From Microbispora sp. ZYX-F-249 (GTDB taxonomy: Bacteria > Actinomycetota > Actinomycetes > Streptosporangiales > Streptosporangiaceae): a DNA stretch of 64,000 bases. Below are positions 1-9,196 of the stretch, piece after piece. The position numbers were made by a program, and so were the translations under genes. Position 1 is the stretch's first letter; each line of letters opens with the position of its first letter. The notes below the pieces were generated by a model. The model was given only the letters and a program-made list of their open reading frames with translations, did not search any database and had not been told where the DNA came from. The stretch covers positions 62,001-126,000 of the forward strand of contig NZ_JBDJAW010000002.1 of assembly GCF_039649665.1 (NCBI RefSeq). Reading direction: 5' to 3'.

Positions 1-1
1 G

Positions 2-2035
2 CGGCGGCTGCTCACGGCGGGCAGCGACGGGTACGCGTTCCGGCACGCGCTCCTGCAGGAGGCCGTCTACGACGACCTGCTGCCGGGCGAGCGGACCCGG
101 CTGCACACCACCTTCGCCGCGCTGCTCGCCGGACGCGGCGGTTCCCCGGCCGAGCTGGCCCATCACCATCTCGCCGGGCACGACCTGCCGGGCGCGCTGC
201 GGGCGTCGGTGGAGGCCGGCCGGCTGGCCGCCGGGCTCGGCGCGCCGGCGGAGGCGCACCGGCACTTCGAACGGGCGCTGGAGGTCTGGGAGCAGGTACC
301 GGAGGCCGAACGGCTGGCCGGGCAGAGCCGGACGGAGATCGCGCTGGCCAGCGCCGCGGCGGCGGCCGCGGGCGGCGACTACCACCGGGCGGCGGAGCAG
401 TTGCGGCGGCTGCGGCGCGAGGCGAGCGACCCGGTCCTGATCGCCGAGACCGGCGAGCGGCTGTCCTACTGTCTGGCGGACGCGGGCGGTGACGAGGCCG
501 AGGCGATCACCGTGGCCCGGGAGGCCGTGGACAACGCGCCGCACAGCCCGCTGCTGGCCAGGGCCCTGGCCACCTACGCCCGTGCCCTGTTCCGGGAGTA
601 CCGCTACGACGAGGCGGCCGCCACGGCGTCCAGGGCGCTGGAAGTGGCCCAGGCGACCGGCGCACGCGACGCGGAGGCCAGTGCCCTCGTCACGCTCGCC
701 CTGATCGAGGAGGAGTCGGCGAGCGGCGTCGAGCGCGCCGTCGACCTGCTCACCCGCGCCACCCGCCGGCCGTCGGGCGACCTGTCCATCGACCTGCGGG
801 CGCACTTCAACCTCGCCCGCATCCATTACGAGAACGGCGCCCTCGCGGTGGCCGCCCGCATCACCGAGGACGGCGGACGGCTGGCCGGGGAGACCGGGCT
901 CACCTGGAGCACGTACGGCACCGACCTGCGTTTCCTGCACTACCTCGTGCACTACGCCGACGGCGACTGGGACACGGCCGAACGGCTGGCCGGAGGCTTC
1001 GGCGTCCGGGTCGGCACCCTGGCGGAGGCCCGGTTGTCGTCGTTCGCCCTCTTCGTCGAGGTGGGCCGGGGACGCCCGGGCGCCGACGAGAGGCTGCGGT
1101 GGCTGGCCCGGTTCTGGTCCGACGAGCTGGTCGGCTACATGGCGCGCGGCATGGCGGCCGAGCAGGCCCTGTGGCGCGGCGACCCCCAGTCCGCGCTCGA
1201 CCACGCCGAGGCTGTCATCGCCACGCTCGAGCCGTTCGATCCCGGGGTGATCCGGATCGCGGCCACCGGCCTGTGGGCGCTGGCCGACCTCGGCCGGACC
1301 GGCGAGCCCTGCGACGACCTGCTGCGCCGGGCGCGGTGGGCGGCGGAGAACGGGCCGAACGGCCCGCGCGCCCGGCTGGGACCGGAAGGCGGCGCCTGGC
1401 TGGCCCGGGCGGAGGCCGAGTGGCACCGGGCCCACGGCACGGGCGGCCCGGAGGTCTGGCGGCGCGCCACCGACGCCTTCGGCTTCGGCTTCGTGTACGA
1501 GGAGGCGCGGTCGCGGTGGCGGCTGGCCGAGAGCCTGCTGCGCGCGGGCGACCGCGCGGCGGCCCGCGCCGAGTGGGAGCACGCGGTGCGCGTCGCCGCC
1601 GCGCTCGGAGCCCGGCCCTTCCTGGAGACGCTCAGGTCGGTCGGCACGCGAGCGGGCTTCCCGGACCCGTCCGCCCCCGTCACGACGGCCCTCACGACGG
1701 CCGGCACAACGGCCGCCACGGCGGACGGCCCGGCCACCGGGACGCCGGGCGTCCTCACCGCGGACGACGGGACCCCCGCGCCGGTCGCCACCACGGGCTC
1801 CGGACCCGGACGGCTGGCCGCGCTCACCGCGCGCGAGCGTGAGGTGCTGGCCCACGTCGCGGACGGCCTGGCCAACCGGGAGATCGGCGAGCGGCTTTTC
1901 ATCTCCCAGAAGACGGTCAGCGTGCACGTCTCCAACATCCTGGCCAAGCTCGGCGTGACCAGCCGCACCCAGGCCGCGGCGGTCGCCCTGCAGGAGGGCC
2001 TGTCGCCGGGCACCGCACATGGAAATACTGTGTAA
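2..2035 (+). CDS. LuxR-family ATPase-type transcriptional regulator, C-terminal part
   Basis: The frame is open from the first bases of the window, so the gene begins upstream; about 677 residues are visible. The first residues contain [15 protein letters not shown], the conserved motif at the end of the AAA/STAND ATPase domain of large (about 900 aa) LAL-type regulators. A long alpha-helical, TPR-like middle follows, then a low-complexity Ala/Thr linker (visible residues about 560-600) and a LuxR/GerE helix-turn-helix at about 605-665 ([20 protein letters not shown], then [13 protein letters not shown]). Such proteins activate transcription after ligand sensing by the helical domain; the target is unknown. 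It lies 38 bases before the aldehyde dehydrogenase on the same strand and may control it. Confidence 0.9.
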   Translation, partial: RRLLTAGSDGYAFRHALLQEAVYDDLLPGERTRLHTTFAALLAGRGGSPAELAHHHLAGHDLPGALRASVEAGRLAAGLGAPAEAHRHFERALEVWEQVPEAERLAGQSRTEIALASAAAAAAGGDYHRAAEQLRRLRREASDPVLIAETGERLSYCLADAGGDEAEAITVAREAVDNAPHSPLLARALATYARALFREYRYDEAAATASRALEVAQATGARDAEASALVTLALIEEESASGVERAVDLLTRATRRPSGDLSIDLRAHFNLARIHYENGALAVAARITEDGGRLAGETGLTWSTYGTDLRFLHYLVHYADGDWDTAERLAGGFGVRVGTLAEARLSSFALFVEVGRGRPGADERLRWLARFWSDELVGYMARGMAAEQALWRGDPQSALDHAEAVIATLEPFDPGVIRIAATGLWALADLGRTGEPCDDLLRRARWAAENGPNGPRARLGPEGGAWLARAEAEWHRAHGTGGPEVWRRATDAFGFGFVYEEARSRWRLAESLLRAGDRAAARAEWEHAVRVAAALGARPFLETLRSVGTRAGFPDPSAPVTTALTTAGTTAATADGPATGTPGVLTADDGTPAPVATTGSGPGRLAALTAREREVLAHVADGLANREIGERLFISQKTVSVHVSNILAKLGVTSRTQAAAVALQEGLSPGTAHGNTV

Positions 2036-2073
2036 TCGAGGCTCGGCACCAGCAACACTTCCGGAGGTCAGCG

Positions 2074-3579
2074 GTGGCTCGGCAGATCGTTTCCGTCGTC
2101 GCGGGTGAGGAGCTCTCTTCGGGCACGCCGTACGAGTCGGTGAACCCGGCGCGGCCCGCGGAGACCGTGGCGACCGTCCTGCTCGCGGACGCGGACGGCT
2201 TCGCCGGCGCGTGCCGCGCCGCGGCGGCGGCCCAGCGGGAGTGGGCGCGCGTCCCCGCCCCCGTGCGGGGACGGGTGATCGCGTCGATCGGCCGCCTGGT
2301 CGAGGCCAACACCGAGGCGCTGGCCCGGCTGGTCACCGAGGAGATCGGCAAGCCGTACGCCGAGGCGCTGGGCGAGGTGCGCGAGATCGTCGACACCTGC
2401 GACTTCTTCCTGGGCGAGGGCCGCCGTCTCTACGGGCAGACCGTGCCGTCGGAGATGCCCGACAAGAGCCTGTTCACGTTCCGGGTGCCCGTCGGCGTGG
2501 CGGCGGTCGTGACGGCCGGCAACTTCCCGGTGGCCGTGCCCTCGTGGTACCTGGTCCCGGCCCTGCTGTGCGGCAACGCGGTGGTGTGGAAGCCCGCGGA
2601 GTACGCCGCCGCGTCCGCGCACGCGCTCTACCGGCTGTTCGCGGCGGCCGGCCTCCCCGACGGGGTGCTCAACCTCGTGTTCGCCGCCGGCGACCAGACG
2701 TACGCGGGTCTCGACCGCGCGCTCGGCGAGGGCACCGTGCAGAAGGTCGGCTTCACCGGGTCGAGCGCGGTCGGCCGGGCCGTCGGCGAGCTGTGCGGCC
2801 GGCACCTGCAGTCGCCCTGCCTGGAACTCGGCGGCAAGAACCCGATGGTCGTGATGCCGGACGCCGACCTCGACCTCGCGGCCGAGGGCGCCCTGTTCTC
2901 CGGGTTCGGCACGGCCGGGCAGCGGTGCACCTCCCTCGGCACGGTCATCGTCCACGAGGACGTGCACGACGAGTTCCTGCGCCGGTTCACCGCCGCCGTG
3001 CGCGACGCGAAGATCGGCGACCCGAACGGCGACGTCCTGTACGGCCCGCTGCTCGACCACAGGTTCGCCGAGCGGTACGAGGAGTACCTGGGCTGGATCC
3101 AGCCGCACCACACCGTGCTGCCCGGCCCGGCCGGGCGGATGGACGGCGACGGCCTCTACTATCACCCGGTGGTCGTGGACGGCGTCCGCCCGGACGACCG
3201 GCTGTTCCTGGAGGAGACCTTCGGCCCGATCGTGGGCGTGACGACGTTCTCCACCCTCGACGAGGCGATCGACCTGGCCAACCGGCCGGGGTACGGCCTG
3301 TCGTCGTCCATCTACACCACCGACCCGAAGGCGGTGTTCCGCTTCCGCGAGGGCGTGTCGGCCGGAATGGTCAGCGTCAACAACTCCACCTCCGGCGCGG
3401 AGGCCCATCTGCCGTTCGGCGGGAACGGCAAGTCGGGCAACGGCAGCAGGCAGAGCGGCATGTGGGTGCTCGACCAGTTCACCCGCTGGCAGGCGATGAA
3501 CTGGGACTACTCGGGCCGCCTGCAGAAGGCGCAGATGGACGTGGCGGAGATCACGCCGGACCTGGGCTTCCGGCTCTGA
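2074..3579 (+). CDS. NAD(P)-dependent aldehyde dehydrogenase
   Basis: 501 residues, the usual ALDH length. The GTG start has GGAGG at 2063-2067. The nucleotide-binding part carries TAGNFPVAVPSW and VVWKPAEY; the catalytic pair is Glu251 in LELGGKNP and Cys285 in AGQRCTS, and the C-terminal HLPFGGNGKSGNG loop is present. The AGQRCTS context is closest to the ALDH7 branch (aminoadipate semialdehyde / piperideine-carboxylate dehydrogenases), which would fit lysine catabolism, but this subfamily call is by eye only. It oxidises an aldehyde to the acid in the cytoplasm. No lysine aminotransferase or other pathway gene is adjacent, so the substrate remains open. Confidence 0.9.
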   Translation: MARQIVSVVAGEELSSGTPYESVNPARPAETVATVLLADADGFAGACRAAAAAQREWARVPAPVRGRVIASIGRLVEANTEALARLVTEEIGKPYAEALGEVREIVDTCDFFLGEGRRLYGQTVPSEMPDKSLFTFRVPVGVAAVVTAGNFPVAVPSWYLVPALLCGNAVVWKPAEYAAASAHALYRLFAAAGLPDGVLNLVFAAGDQTYAGLDRALGEGTVQKVGFTGSSAVGRAVGELCGRHLQSPCLELGGKNPMVVMPDADLDLAAEGALFSGFGTAGQRCTSLGTVIVHEDVHDEFLRRFTAAVRDAKIGDPNGDVLYGPLLDHRFAERYEEYLGWIQPHHTVLPGPAGRMDGDGLYYHPVVVDGVRPDDRLFLEETFGPIVGVTTFSTLDEAIDLANRPGYGLSSSIYTTDPKAVFRFREGVSAGMVSVNNSTSGAEAHLPFGGNGKSGNGSRQSGMWVLDQFTRWQAMNWDYSGRLQKAQMDVAEITPDLGFRL

Positions 3580-3635
3580 CCCCGCCGGGGCCGCCGCCCG
3601 GCATCCGACGGCCGGTGGTCCTCCCGGCGACGCGC

Positions 3636-3673
3636 AGGCACGCCGCCCGGTGAACGCACCGGACGGCGTGCCT
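3636..3673. terminator. Bidirectional hairpin terminator
   Basis: Arms AGGCACGCCG (3636-3645) and CGGCGTGCCT (3664-3673) enclose a second stem CCGGTG/CACCGG with an AACG tetraloop; one C/A mismatch separates the stems. It lies between the converging aldehyde dehydrogenase and ThuA genes and has no U-tract, as is usual in high-GC actinomycetes. Confidence 0.75.
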
Positions 3674-3709
3674 CGGCTCCCGAAAGCCGGGGTGGAAGCC
3701 CGCGCAGCC

Positions 3710-4501
3710 TCAGTCGCCGTCGGGGTCGCAGGGGAAGTTCGTCACCCCGGCGGTCATCCGGATTCCGCCCAGCAGGTGCTTGAGGAACAGCGGGTCGCTG
3801 TAGGACTCCTTGGTGTGGCCCATGCCCGTGTACCAGGAACGCCCGCCGTCGTAGTTGTGGCACCAGGCGATGGGGTGGTCGCCCATGGCGCCGGAGCCGG
3901 GGTTGTAGGACTTCTCGTCGAGCTCGGCGAGCACGCGCACCCCGGCGTCGCGCGGGTTGGTGCGGTAGTTGTACCACTCGTCCCAGCGGTTCCAGCGGTT
4001 CGGCAGCCCGCGGTTGGACGCCGCGCCCTGGCCCACCATCTTCACCGTGGCGTTCTGCTGCGCCGGGTGGTTGCGGAAGTAGGCGCCGACGAGGCCGCCG
4101 TACCAGGCCCAGTTGTAGCCGGAGTCTCCGGCGGCGTGCACGCCGACGAAGCCACCGCCGTTGCGGATGTAGCGCTCGAACGCCGCCTTCTGCTCGGGCT
4201 GGCCGAGCGGGTCACCGGTCGTGGACATGAAGACGACGGTCTGATACTTGGCGAGGTTCGCGTCGGTGAACTGGGCCGCGTCCTCCGTCACGTCCACCGC
4301 GAAGCCGTTCTCCTGGCCGAGCTGCTGGATCGCCGCCTCACCGGCGGGAATCGAGTCGTGCCGGAAGGCGGTGGTCTTGCCGAAGACGAGCACGCGGAAC
4401 TCGGGGTCGTCCGCGGGGGCCGCGAGCGCGCTGGTGCCGGCGAAGGCCGGCGCGATGATCGCGGACAGTGCCGCCAGAGCGAGCAGTCGCTTACGTGACA
4501 T
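3710..4501 (-). CDS. Secreted ThuA-domain protein
   Basis: 263 residues. The ATG at 4501 is chosen over one 21 bases upstream because GGAGG stands 9 bases before it and a clean Sec signal peptide follows (MSRKRLLALAALSAI..., cleavage near ALA-AP at residue 25-28). The mature part is one ThuA (trehalose-utilisation, glutamine-amidotransferase-like) domain: RVLVFGKTTAFRHDSI, then GGGFVGVHAAGDSG and AWCHNYDGGRSWYTGMGHT. ThuA domains are found in sugar catabolism and in many secreted actinobacterial sugar-binding proteins; the exact reaction is not known for this type. Monocistronic, between two hairpin terminators. Confidence 0.85.
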   Translation of the reverse strand: MSRKRLLALAALSAIIAPAFAGTSALAAPADDPEFRVLVFGKTTAFRHDSIPAGEAAIQQLGQENGFAVDVTEDAAQFTDANLAKYQTVVFMSTTGDPLGQPEQKAAFERYIRNGGGFVGVHAAGDSGYNWAWYGGLVGAYFRNHPAQQNATVKMVGQGAASNRGLPNRWNRWDEWYNYRTNPRDAGVRVLAELDEKSYNPGSGAMGDHPIAWCHNYDGGRSWYTGMGHTKESYSDPLFLKHLLGGIRMTAGVTNFPCDPDGD

Positions 4502-4772
4502 GGTGACAGTCCTCCATCTCATGCGTCATGGAGGCCGGCCCACTGGGGGGTGGTGGGCCGGCGGTTCCGTGACGGAAGGCAGGGCCGCGCACCGCCGAAA
4601 CGGTCTTCACGGCCTCAAGTGGGCGCCAAATTACCCTCTTTCATCACCGTATGGAAGAAGTTAAGTACAAGTTTCAAGAACTTTCGTTTGCGGTAGGACA
4701 AAGTTGTGACCGCATCAGGGCTTTCGCCGGACGGGCTGCGGCGGCGCGCTTCACCGGCCCCCGGAACACGCC
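4502..4772 (-). promoter_or_regulatory. Leader/promoter region of the ThuA gene
   Basis: No gene is supported in these 271 bases. The part at 4625-4710 is clearly more AT-rich than its surroundings and holds a 5-5-5 inverted repeat AAGTT-TCAAG-AACTT at 4669-4683, a possible operator. On the minus strand TTGAAA with CATACG 18 bases later is a weak promoter candidate. The assignment is tentative. Confidence 0.3.
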
Positions 4773-4804
4773 GATCCCCGGCGGGCGGTGGCCCGCCGGG
4801 GATC
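4773..4804 (-). terminator. Hairpin terminator after the FtsH-like gene
   Basis: Perfect 14-bp stem (GATCCCCGGCGGGC at 4773-4786 and its complement at 4791-4804) with a 4-base loop, starting 12 bases after the stop codon of the FtsH-like gene. It should end the lipoprotein/FtsH-like operon. Confidence 0.8.
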
Positions 4805-4815
4805 GGATCGGTGAT

Positions 4816-7761
4816 CTACGCCTCCGGGCCTCGGCGGCCGTCGTAGCCGAGCAGCCGCATCGCCACCTCCGGGTCCATCGCCGCCGCGAGCAACTGCGCC
4901 CGGTCCGCCGCCCGGTCCCTGGCCTCCTCGGCGCGCCGCCGTCCCGCCTGATGGGAGCGGACCAGCAGGACCGCCACCGCGATGCCGCCGACGACCGCGA
5001 CCAGCGCGACGGCCAGCAGCACGGCCGTGCCGGCCGGCACCCCGCCGACCGCGGCCACCCCCGCCGCTCCCCGCGGCGGGGCGAGGAGCAGCGCCCCCAG
5101 CAGTACGAACAGCACCACCGCCACGACGACTCCGACGACCGCCCACAGCGCGCCGTGCGACCGGCGGTCCGGCGCGGCGGGCGGCGTGGCGAACAGCGCG
5201 CCCGCGGGGAGGGGCGGCGGGGCGCCGTTCCACGGCACGAAGTCCGGCTGCGCCGGCGCCCCCGGCTGGACCGCCGGGGCGTGCCCGTTGCCGCCGGCCA
5301 CGCCGTTCGGCGGCGGGGCGACCAGCACCGGCGCGGCGCCGCCGGAGGACGCCGCGACGACCGACGCCTCGATCACACGCGTCCGCGGCAGCGGGAGCTC
5401 GACCGGGACCTCGCTGTGCGCCTTGTGGGCCGCCACCGCGGCCGTGTGGTACGCCTCGATCTCCTCGTAGAACTCGTCGGAGGTGTAGACGACGCCGTCG
5501 ATCAGCGGGCCCATCCTGCCCTCGATGACCGCGACCACGTCGTCGCCGTTGAGCGTCTTGTGCTGTTCCAGGGCGTGCGCGACCGACAGCACCTCGCGGC
5601 GGTTGTCCCGCAGCAGCTCGGCCGTCTTCTCCAGCAGCCGGCTGAGGTTGAACTCGATCCGCTCGGGGAGCATGTCGGGCACCATCTCGTCGCGCCGGCC
5701 CCCCGAAGCGCCGGAGCCGCCGGGCTGCGGCTGCGCCGCCTTGCCCTCGCGCAGGCCGAGCTCCTGCAGCGCGGGCAGCGAGGCGACTCCGATGCCCATG
5801 CCCCAGTGGGCCTCCATCATGCCGGTGATAGCGGTGGCGCTCTGCAGGTCGCCGGAGACGCCGGAGGAGTTGTCCTCGCCGAAGAACATCCGCTCCCCCG
5901 CGAGCGAGGCGAGCGACACCATGATGTCGGCCTCGTACTCCGACTTCCACCTGGTGAACTGGTCCTCCGGCTTGATGCTGCTGACCATGCCGAGGTAGTC
6001 GGCGCCCTTCTCGATCGTCGCCAGGTCGATTTCCAGGTGGTGGCGGGTGCGGTAGGCGGCGACGGCGTGGCACGCCTCGTGCACCGCGACCGCGTGCCGT
6101 TCGCGCTCGATGTACTCGACGTCCTCGGGCGGCCCGAGCTGCTTGAGCCGCTTGGCCCGCATGACGTCCGACCAGGTGATCGTCTCCCGGCCGTCCCGGA
6201 TCGCGGTGATCAGCGACTCGTTGACCAGGTCCTTGATCGTCGCACCGGTGGCGTACGGCGTGATCGTGGCGAGCTTGTCGATCTGCTCGTCGTCGAGCTC
6301 GTGGCTGACCTTGTCGAAGTAGCCCTTGTAGGTGCGGATCCGGCCCGCCTTCGAGGGGTAGCCGACCTTGTAGATGCGGTCGATTCGGCCCGGCCGCAGC
6401 AGCGCCTCGTCCAGGGCCTCGGGCAGGTTGGTGGCCATCATGATGAGGATGCGGTACTTCGGCGGCGGCTTGGGCCGCATGCCGAGCAGCCTGCGCACGT
6501 GACGGTTGACGAAGCCGCGCGGCTTCTTCAGACCGCTGATCTCGGTGAGCAGCGCCTCCAGCGTGCCCATCCCGCCACCGCCGCCCATGCCCCCGCCGTA
6601 CATCAGGCGGTTGACGAAGGCGCCGGTGCGCGGCATCCTCGCGGGCTCGGCCGCGGAGGCCGGGCCCGCGGCCTGACGGCCGAGCACGGTGCGCGTGTGC
6701 GGGTCGAGGTAGGCGAAGCCGTTGCACCCCGAGTTCTCGAACGGCGCCGGCACGGACCGGCCCCAGCCGCCCGGGCCGCCCTGGGCGAGCGCGCCGCGGT
6801 TGCCGAGCGAGTCGGCCTCGTCGAAGAAGACGATGACGCCGCCGTACCGCAGGGCCAGTTTGCGCAGCTTGCGGAACAGCGACTTCACCTTGAGGACGCC
6901 GACGCCGAAGAACATGTTGATGAAGGCGCCCGGGTCGACGAACACGTACGGCTTGCCGGTGGAGCCCGCGACCGCCTCGGCCATCAGCGTCTTACCGGTG
7001 CCGGGCGGGCCCCACAGCAGGATCCCGCTGGGCACGTAGCCGCCCCTGGCCTCGATCTCGTCCGGTTTCTCCAGGAAGACGATGTTCTCCTTGACCCGCT
7101 CGACGACGTGGTCCTGGCCCCAGACGTCCGAGAAGCGCGTTTTGATGTCGTCGGGGTAGTAGACGTCGACGCCGCCCCGCGACAGGAACCAGAAGATCGC
7201 CACGAACTGTCCCACGGCGACCACCATGATCAGCATGAGCTGCAGGACCATGGGGAGGAAGCCCCACACGGTGGCCGGGACGCTGAACAGCGCCTCGAGC
7301 GGCGAGACCTGCTGCACCTTGCCCAGCACCAGCGCGATGACCGCGATCCAGACGAACCACTTGATCGCCCGGGAGATGCGGTAGCGGTTCCAGTCGCTGA
7401 ACCTGCGGTGGGTCCAGCGGTTCCAGCCGCCGAAGACCTTCCGGGTCCAGAATCCGTGGTAGCCGGCCGACCGCTCGCTGATCAGGAAGTGGACCTGCCG
7501 GAGCACCTCGACGCCCGCCAGCCACAGGACCCAGGAGGCGCTCGCCACCGTGCGGACGGTCGCGTCGTACAACGAGATGATCCCGGGGAACGTCGCGATC
7601 TCGTTCCACACCAGCACGCCGAACGCGACGGCGAGCAGGATGAGGAACTTGATCCGGTCCCACATCGGGAGGCGTTTCCTGGTGAGGGGGTCGCGGTCCA
7701 CCGGACCCGACCCCGGTTCGCGAAGCCCCTCGTGGTGCTTCGGAGGGAGGGCCGTGCTCAT
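4816..7761 (-). CDS. FtsH-like membrane AAA+ metalloprotease with C-terminal membrane extension
   Basis: 981 residues; FtsH is usually 640-800. Hydrophobic segments lie at about 37-52, 72-86, 132-147 and 168-193. The AAA+ module has Walker A GPPGTGKT (251-258) and Walker B VIVFFDEAD (309-317), then a Gly/Pro-rich insert of about 100 residues (325-425) before the sensor and arginine-finger part (MMATNLPEAL, RPGRIDR). The peptidase has HEACH (561-565), matching HExxH with Cys where FtsH has Gly, and the third-ligand region SGDLQSATA (636-644). After a Pro/Ala-rich linker come two more hydrophobic segments (about 850-930), which FtsH lacks. The SD AAGGAG overlaps the stop of the upstream lipoprotein gene 13 bases away. 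Probably degrades membrane proteins; substrates unknown. Confidence 0.85.
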   Translation of the reverse strand: MSTALPPKHHEGLREPGSGPVDRDPLTRKRLPMWDRIKFLILLAVAFGVLVWNEIATFPGIISLYDATVRTVASASWVLWLAGVEVLRQVHFLISERSAGYHGFWTRKVFGGWNRWTHRRFSDWNRYRISRAIKWFVWIAVIALVLGKVQQVSPLEALFSVPATVWGFLPMVLQLMLIMVVAVGQFVAIFWFLSRGGVDVYYPDDIKTRFSDVWGQDHVVERVKENIVFLEKPDEIEARGGYVPSGILLWGPPGTGKTLMAEAVAGSTGKPYVFVDPGAFINMFFGVGVLKVKSLFRKLRKLALRYGGVIVFFDEADSLGNRGALAQGGPGGWGRSVPAPFENSGCNGFAYLDPHTRTVLGRQAAGPASAAEPARMPRTGAFVNRLMYGGGMGGGGGMGTLEALLTEISGLKKPRGFVNRHVRRLLGMRPKPPPKYRILIMMATNLPEALDEALLRPGRIDRIYKVGYPSKAGRIRTYKGYFDKVSHELDDEQIDKLATITPYATGATIKDLVNESLITAIRDGRETITWSDVMRAKRLKQLGPPEDVEYIERERHAVAVHEACHAVAAYRTRHHLEIDLATIEKGADYLGMVSSIKPEDQFTRWKSEYEADIMVSLASLAGERMFFGEDNSSGVSGDLQSATAITGMMEAHWGMGIGVASLPALQELGLREGKAAQPQPGGSGASGGRRDEMVPDMLPERIEFNLSRLLEKTAELLRDNRREVLSVAHALEQHKTLNGDDVVAVIEGRMGPLIDGVVYTSDEFYEEIEAYHTAAVAAHKAHSEVPVELPLPRTRVIEASVVAASSGGAAPVLVAPPPNGVAGGNGHAPAVQPGAPAQPDFVPWNGAPPPLPAGALFATPPAAPDRRSHGALWAVVGVVVAVVLFVLLGALLLAPPRGAAGVAAVGGVPAGTAVLLAVALVAVVGGIAVAVLLVRSHQAGRRRAEEARDRAADRAQLLAAAMDPEVAMRLLGYDGRRGPEA

Positions 7762-7774
7762 ATGAGGGGCTCCT

Positions 7775-8473
7775 TCACGGGTTGATGAGGCGCTTGACCT
7801 TGAAGGACTTGACGACGGTGCCGATCTCCGCGGCCCGCTGGCGGTAGCAGGCGGGCGAGCAGCGGATGAGAAGGGTGGACGCCGTCGTCCCGTCGGCCGA
7901 CAGGTAGGCGGTCCTGTCGAACGTCTCCACCGTGTTACCCACCCGGTAGTTGTAAACGGTGTGGACGCCGCGGACGCCGTCCGCGATGGGCAGCACCTCG
8001 TCGGCCAGCAGTTCGAACCCCGTCAGGCCGCTCGCCTCGAACGCCTGCTGCTGCTCCTCCGTCAGCGGCACCGGCATCGGAGGGGAGCCACGCAGCAGAT
8101 TGAGCGACGCCGCGTTCTGCTCGGCCTCGCTGAGCTTCTGCACCTTCGCGAACACGAAGGGTCTGTCGTCGGTGCCCGCGGAGCCCCGGACGAGATGAAT
8201 GAGGGACGGTTCGTCGTAGGCGTCGAACGCCGCCGTCCACACCGCCTGCTTCGCGAGCTGTTCGGTGGCGGAGTCCGTGTCGCCGAAGAGCACCTCGTCG
8301 AGCGTCTTCTGGTCGATCTGCCGCCATGACGCGGGGACCTTGAAGTAGGTGCCGCCCGAGTCGTCGCGGACGTACGTGTATTCGGGGCCGGCACAGCCGG
8401 ACAGCAAGGAGGCGGCCAGCGCCGCCCCCACGACCATGCCCACCGCCCCGGCCCTTACCCGCGGTTTTTCCAC
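7775..8473 (-). CDS. Lipoprotein of unknown function
   Basis: The GTG at 8473 is preferred: GGAGG lies 10 bases upstream and it gives a normal lipoprotein signal (basic start, AVGMVVGAALAASLLSGC lipobox). A longer frame from 8527 would put 18 polar residues in front. 232 residues; the mature protein (YTYVRDDSGGTYFKVPASW...) has no domain I recognise, though its fold resembles small LpqN/PsbP-like lipoproteins that begin with a substrate-free 'F.VPasW' strand. It is the first gene of an operon with the FtsH-like protease, so it may act on or regulate that protease at the outer face of the membrane; this is inference. Confidence 0.75.
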   Translation of the reverse strand: MEKPRVRAGAVGMVVGAALAASLLSGCAGPEYTYVRDDSGGTYFKVPASWRQIDQKTLDEVLFGDTDSATEQLAKQAVWTAAFDAYDEPSLIHLVRGSAGTDDRPFVFAKVQKLSEAEQNAASLNLLRGSPPMPVPLTEEQQQAFEASGLTGFELLADEVLPIADGVRGVHTVYNYRVGNTVETFDRTAYLSADGTTASTLLIRCSPACYRQRAAEIGTVVKSFKVKRLINP

Positions 8474-8818
8474 CAGGGCCAAACCTCCGCTTTGCGGGTC
8501 TACGAGGTAGTAGTGCCCGTTTTCCACCTGTCCATCTCACGGTAAGTCGGCGATACGCCAGAAAACTAGACCAAATCTTTTCCGGATTCTGGTTCCTCTC
8601 GTTACACGGAGGTTGCGCGGCTTCCGGCCCGTCGCGGCCCCGGAACACCGGCGGCGGCGTAGTCCTCTTTCTGCCGATACCCACTGGACGACCGCCGGAA
8701 GCGCACGCGGCACGTCGAACAGCCGCGCCGGATGGGCCGACGATGTAACGCCCGGCCGCCTCGAACACGACAACTTGATGCATGACGTCAGGAATCGCCG
8801 GGGGAAGGGCTGGAGGAC
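8474..8818. other. Divergent intergenic region, no gene
   Basis: 345 bases between the lipoprotein start and the carboxymuconolactone-decarboxylase-like gene. It should hold the two divergent promoters. A locally AT-rich stretch (about 8555-8585) is the likely promoter for the leftward operon. I see no convincing operator, small ORF or RNA structure. Confidence 0.4.
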
Positions 8819-9145
8819 ATGAAGCAGGTCTACGAAGAGGACGGCACCGGCGAGGGGCCGGACGGCTTCTTCGGATCGACGGCGGAGCGCATGTTCTCCG
8901 AGGTGTGGTCCCGGCAGGTCCTCACGGTCAGGGAACGGCGGCTGCTGCTGCTCGGCCTGCTCGTCGGCCAGGACATGGACGACATGCTCGCACTGCATCT
9001 CGACACCGCCCTGCGCTCGGGCGAGCTGAGCCCGGCCGAGCTGCGCGAGACGGTCGTGTTCCTCACCCTGTACGCCGGGTGGCCACGCGCCGCCCGCCTG
9101 AGCGCGAAGGTCGAGGAGCTGATCAGCCGCACCGCCGAGGTGTGA
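8819..9145 (+). CDS. Carboxymuconolactone decarboxylase-family protein
   Basis: 108 residues. The sequence follows the decarboxylase (PcaC) branch of the family: LTVRERRLLLLGLLVGQ, then HLDTALRSGELSPAELRETV and YAGWPRA. The Cys-x-x-Cys of the AhpD peroxidase branch is absent, so a peroxidase role is unlikely. Members are small helical hexamers; the true substrate is unknown because no protocatechuate pathway genes are near. The ATG at 8819 has GGAGG two bases upstream, closer than ideal. The gene is followed by an SDR oxidoreductase in the same direction, a common pairing for family members of unassigned function. Confidence 0.85.
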   Translation: MKQVYEEDGTGEGPDGFFGSTAERMFSEVWSRQVLTVRERRLLLLGLLVGQDMDDMLALHLDTALRSGELSPAELRETVVFLTLYAGWPRAARLSAKVEELISRTAEV

Positions 9146-9196
9146 CCCCGCCACGGAGCCGGACGGATCGACCCGTGCGGTGGGTACGCTGCCGTC

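Noticed and set aside
4651-7785. A long open frame on the plus strand opposite the FtsH-like gene
   Set aside because: It is exactly antisense to a well-supported gene and encodes only Arg/Asp/His-rich low-complexity sequence; typical of GC-rich shadows.
8819-9145. AhpD-like alkylhydroperoxidase
   Set aside because: The Cys-x-x-Cys motif is absent.
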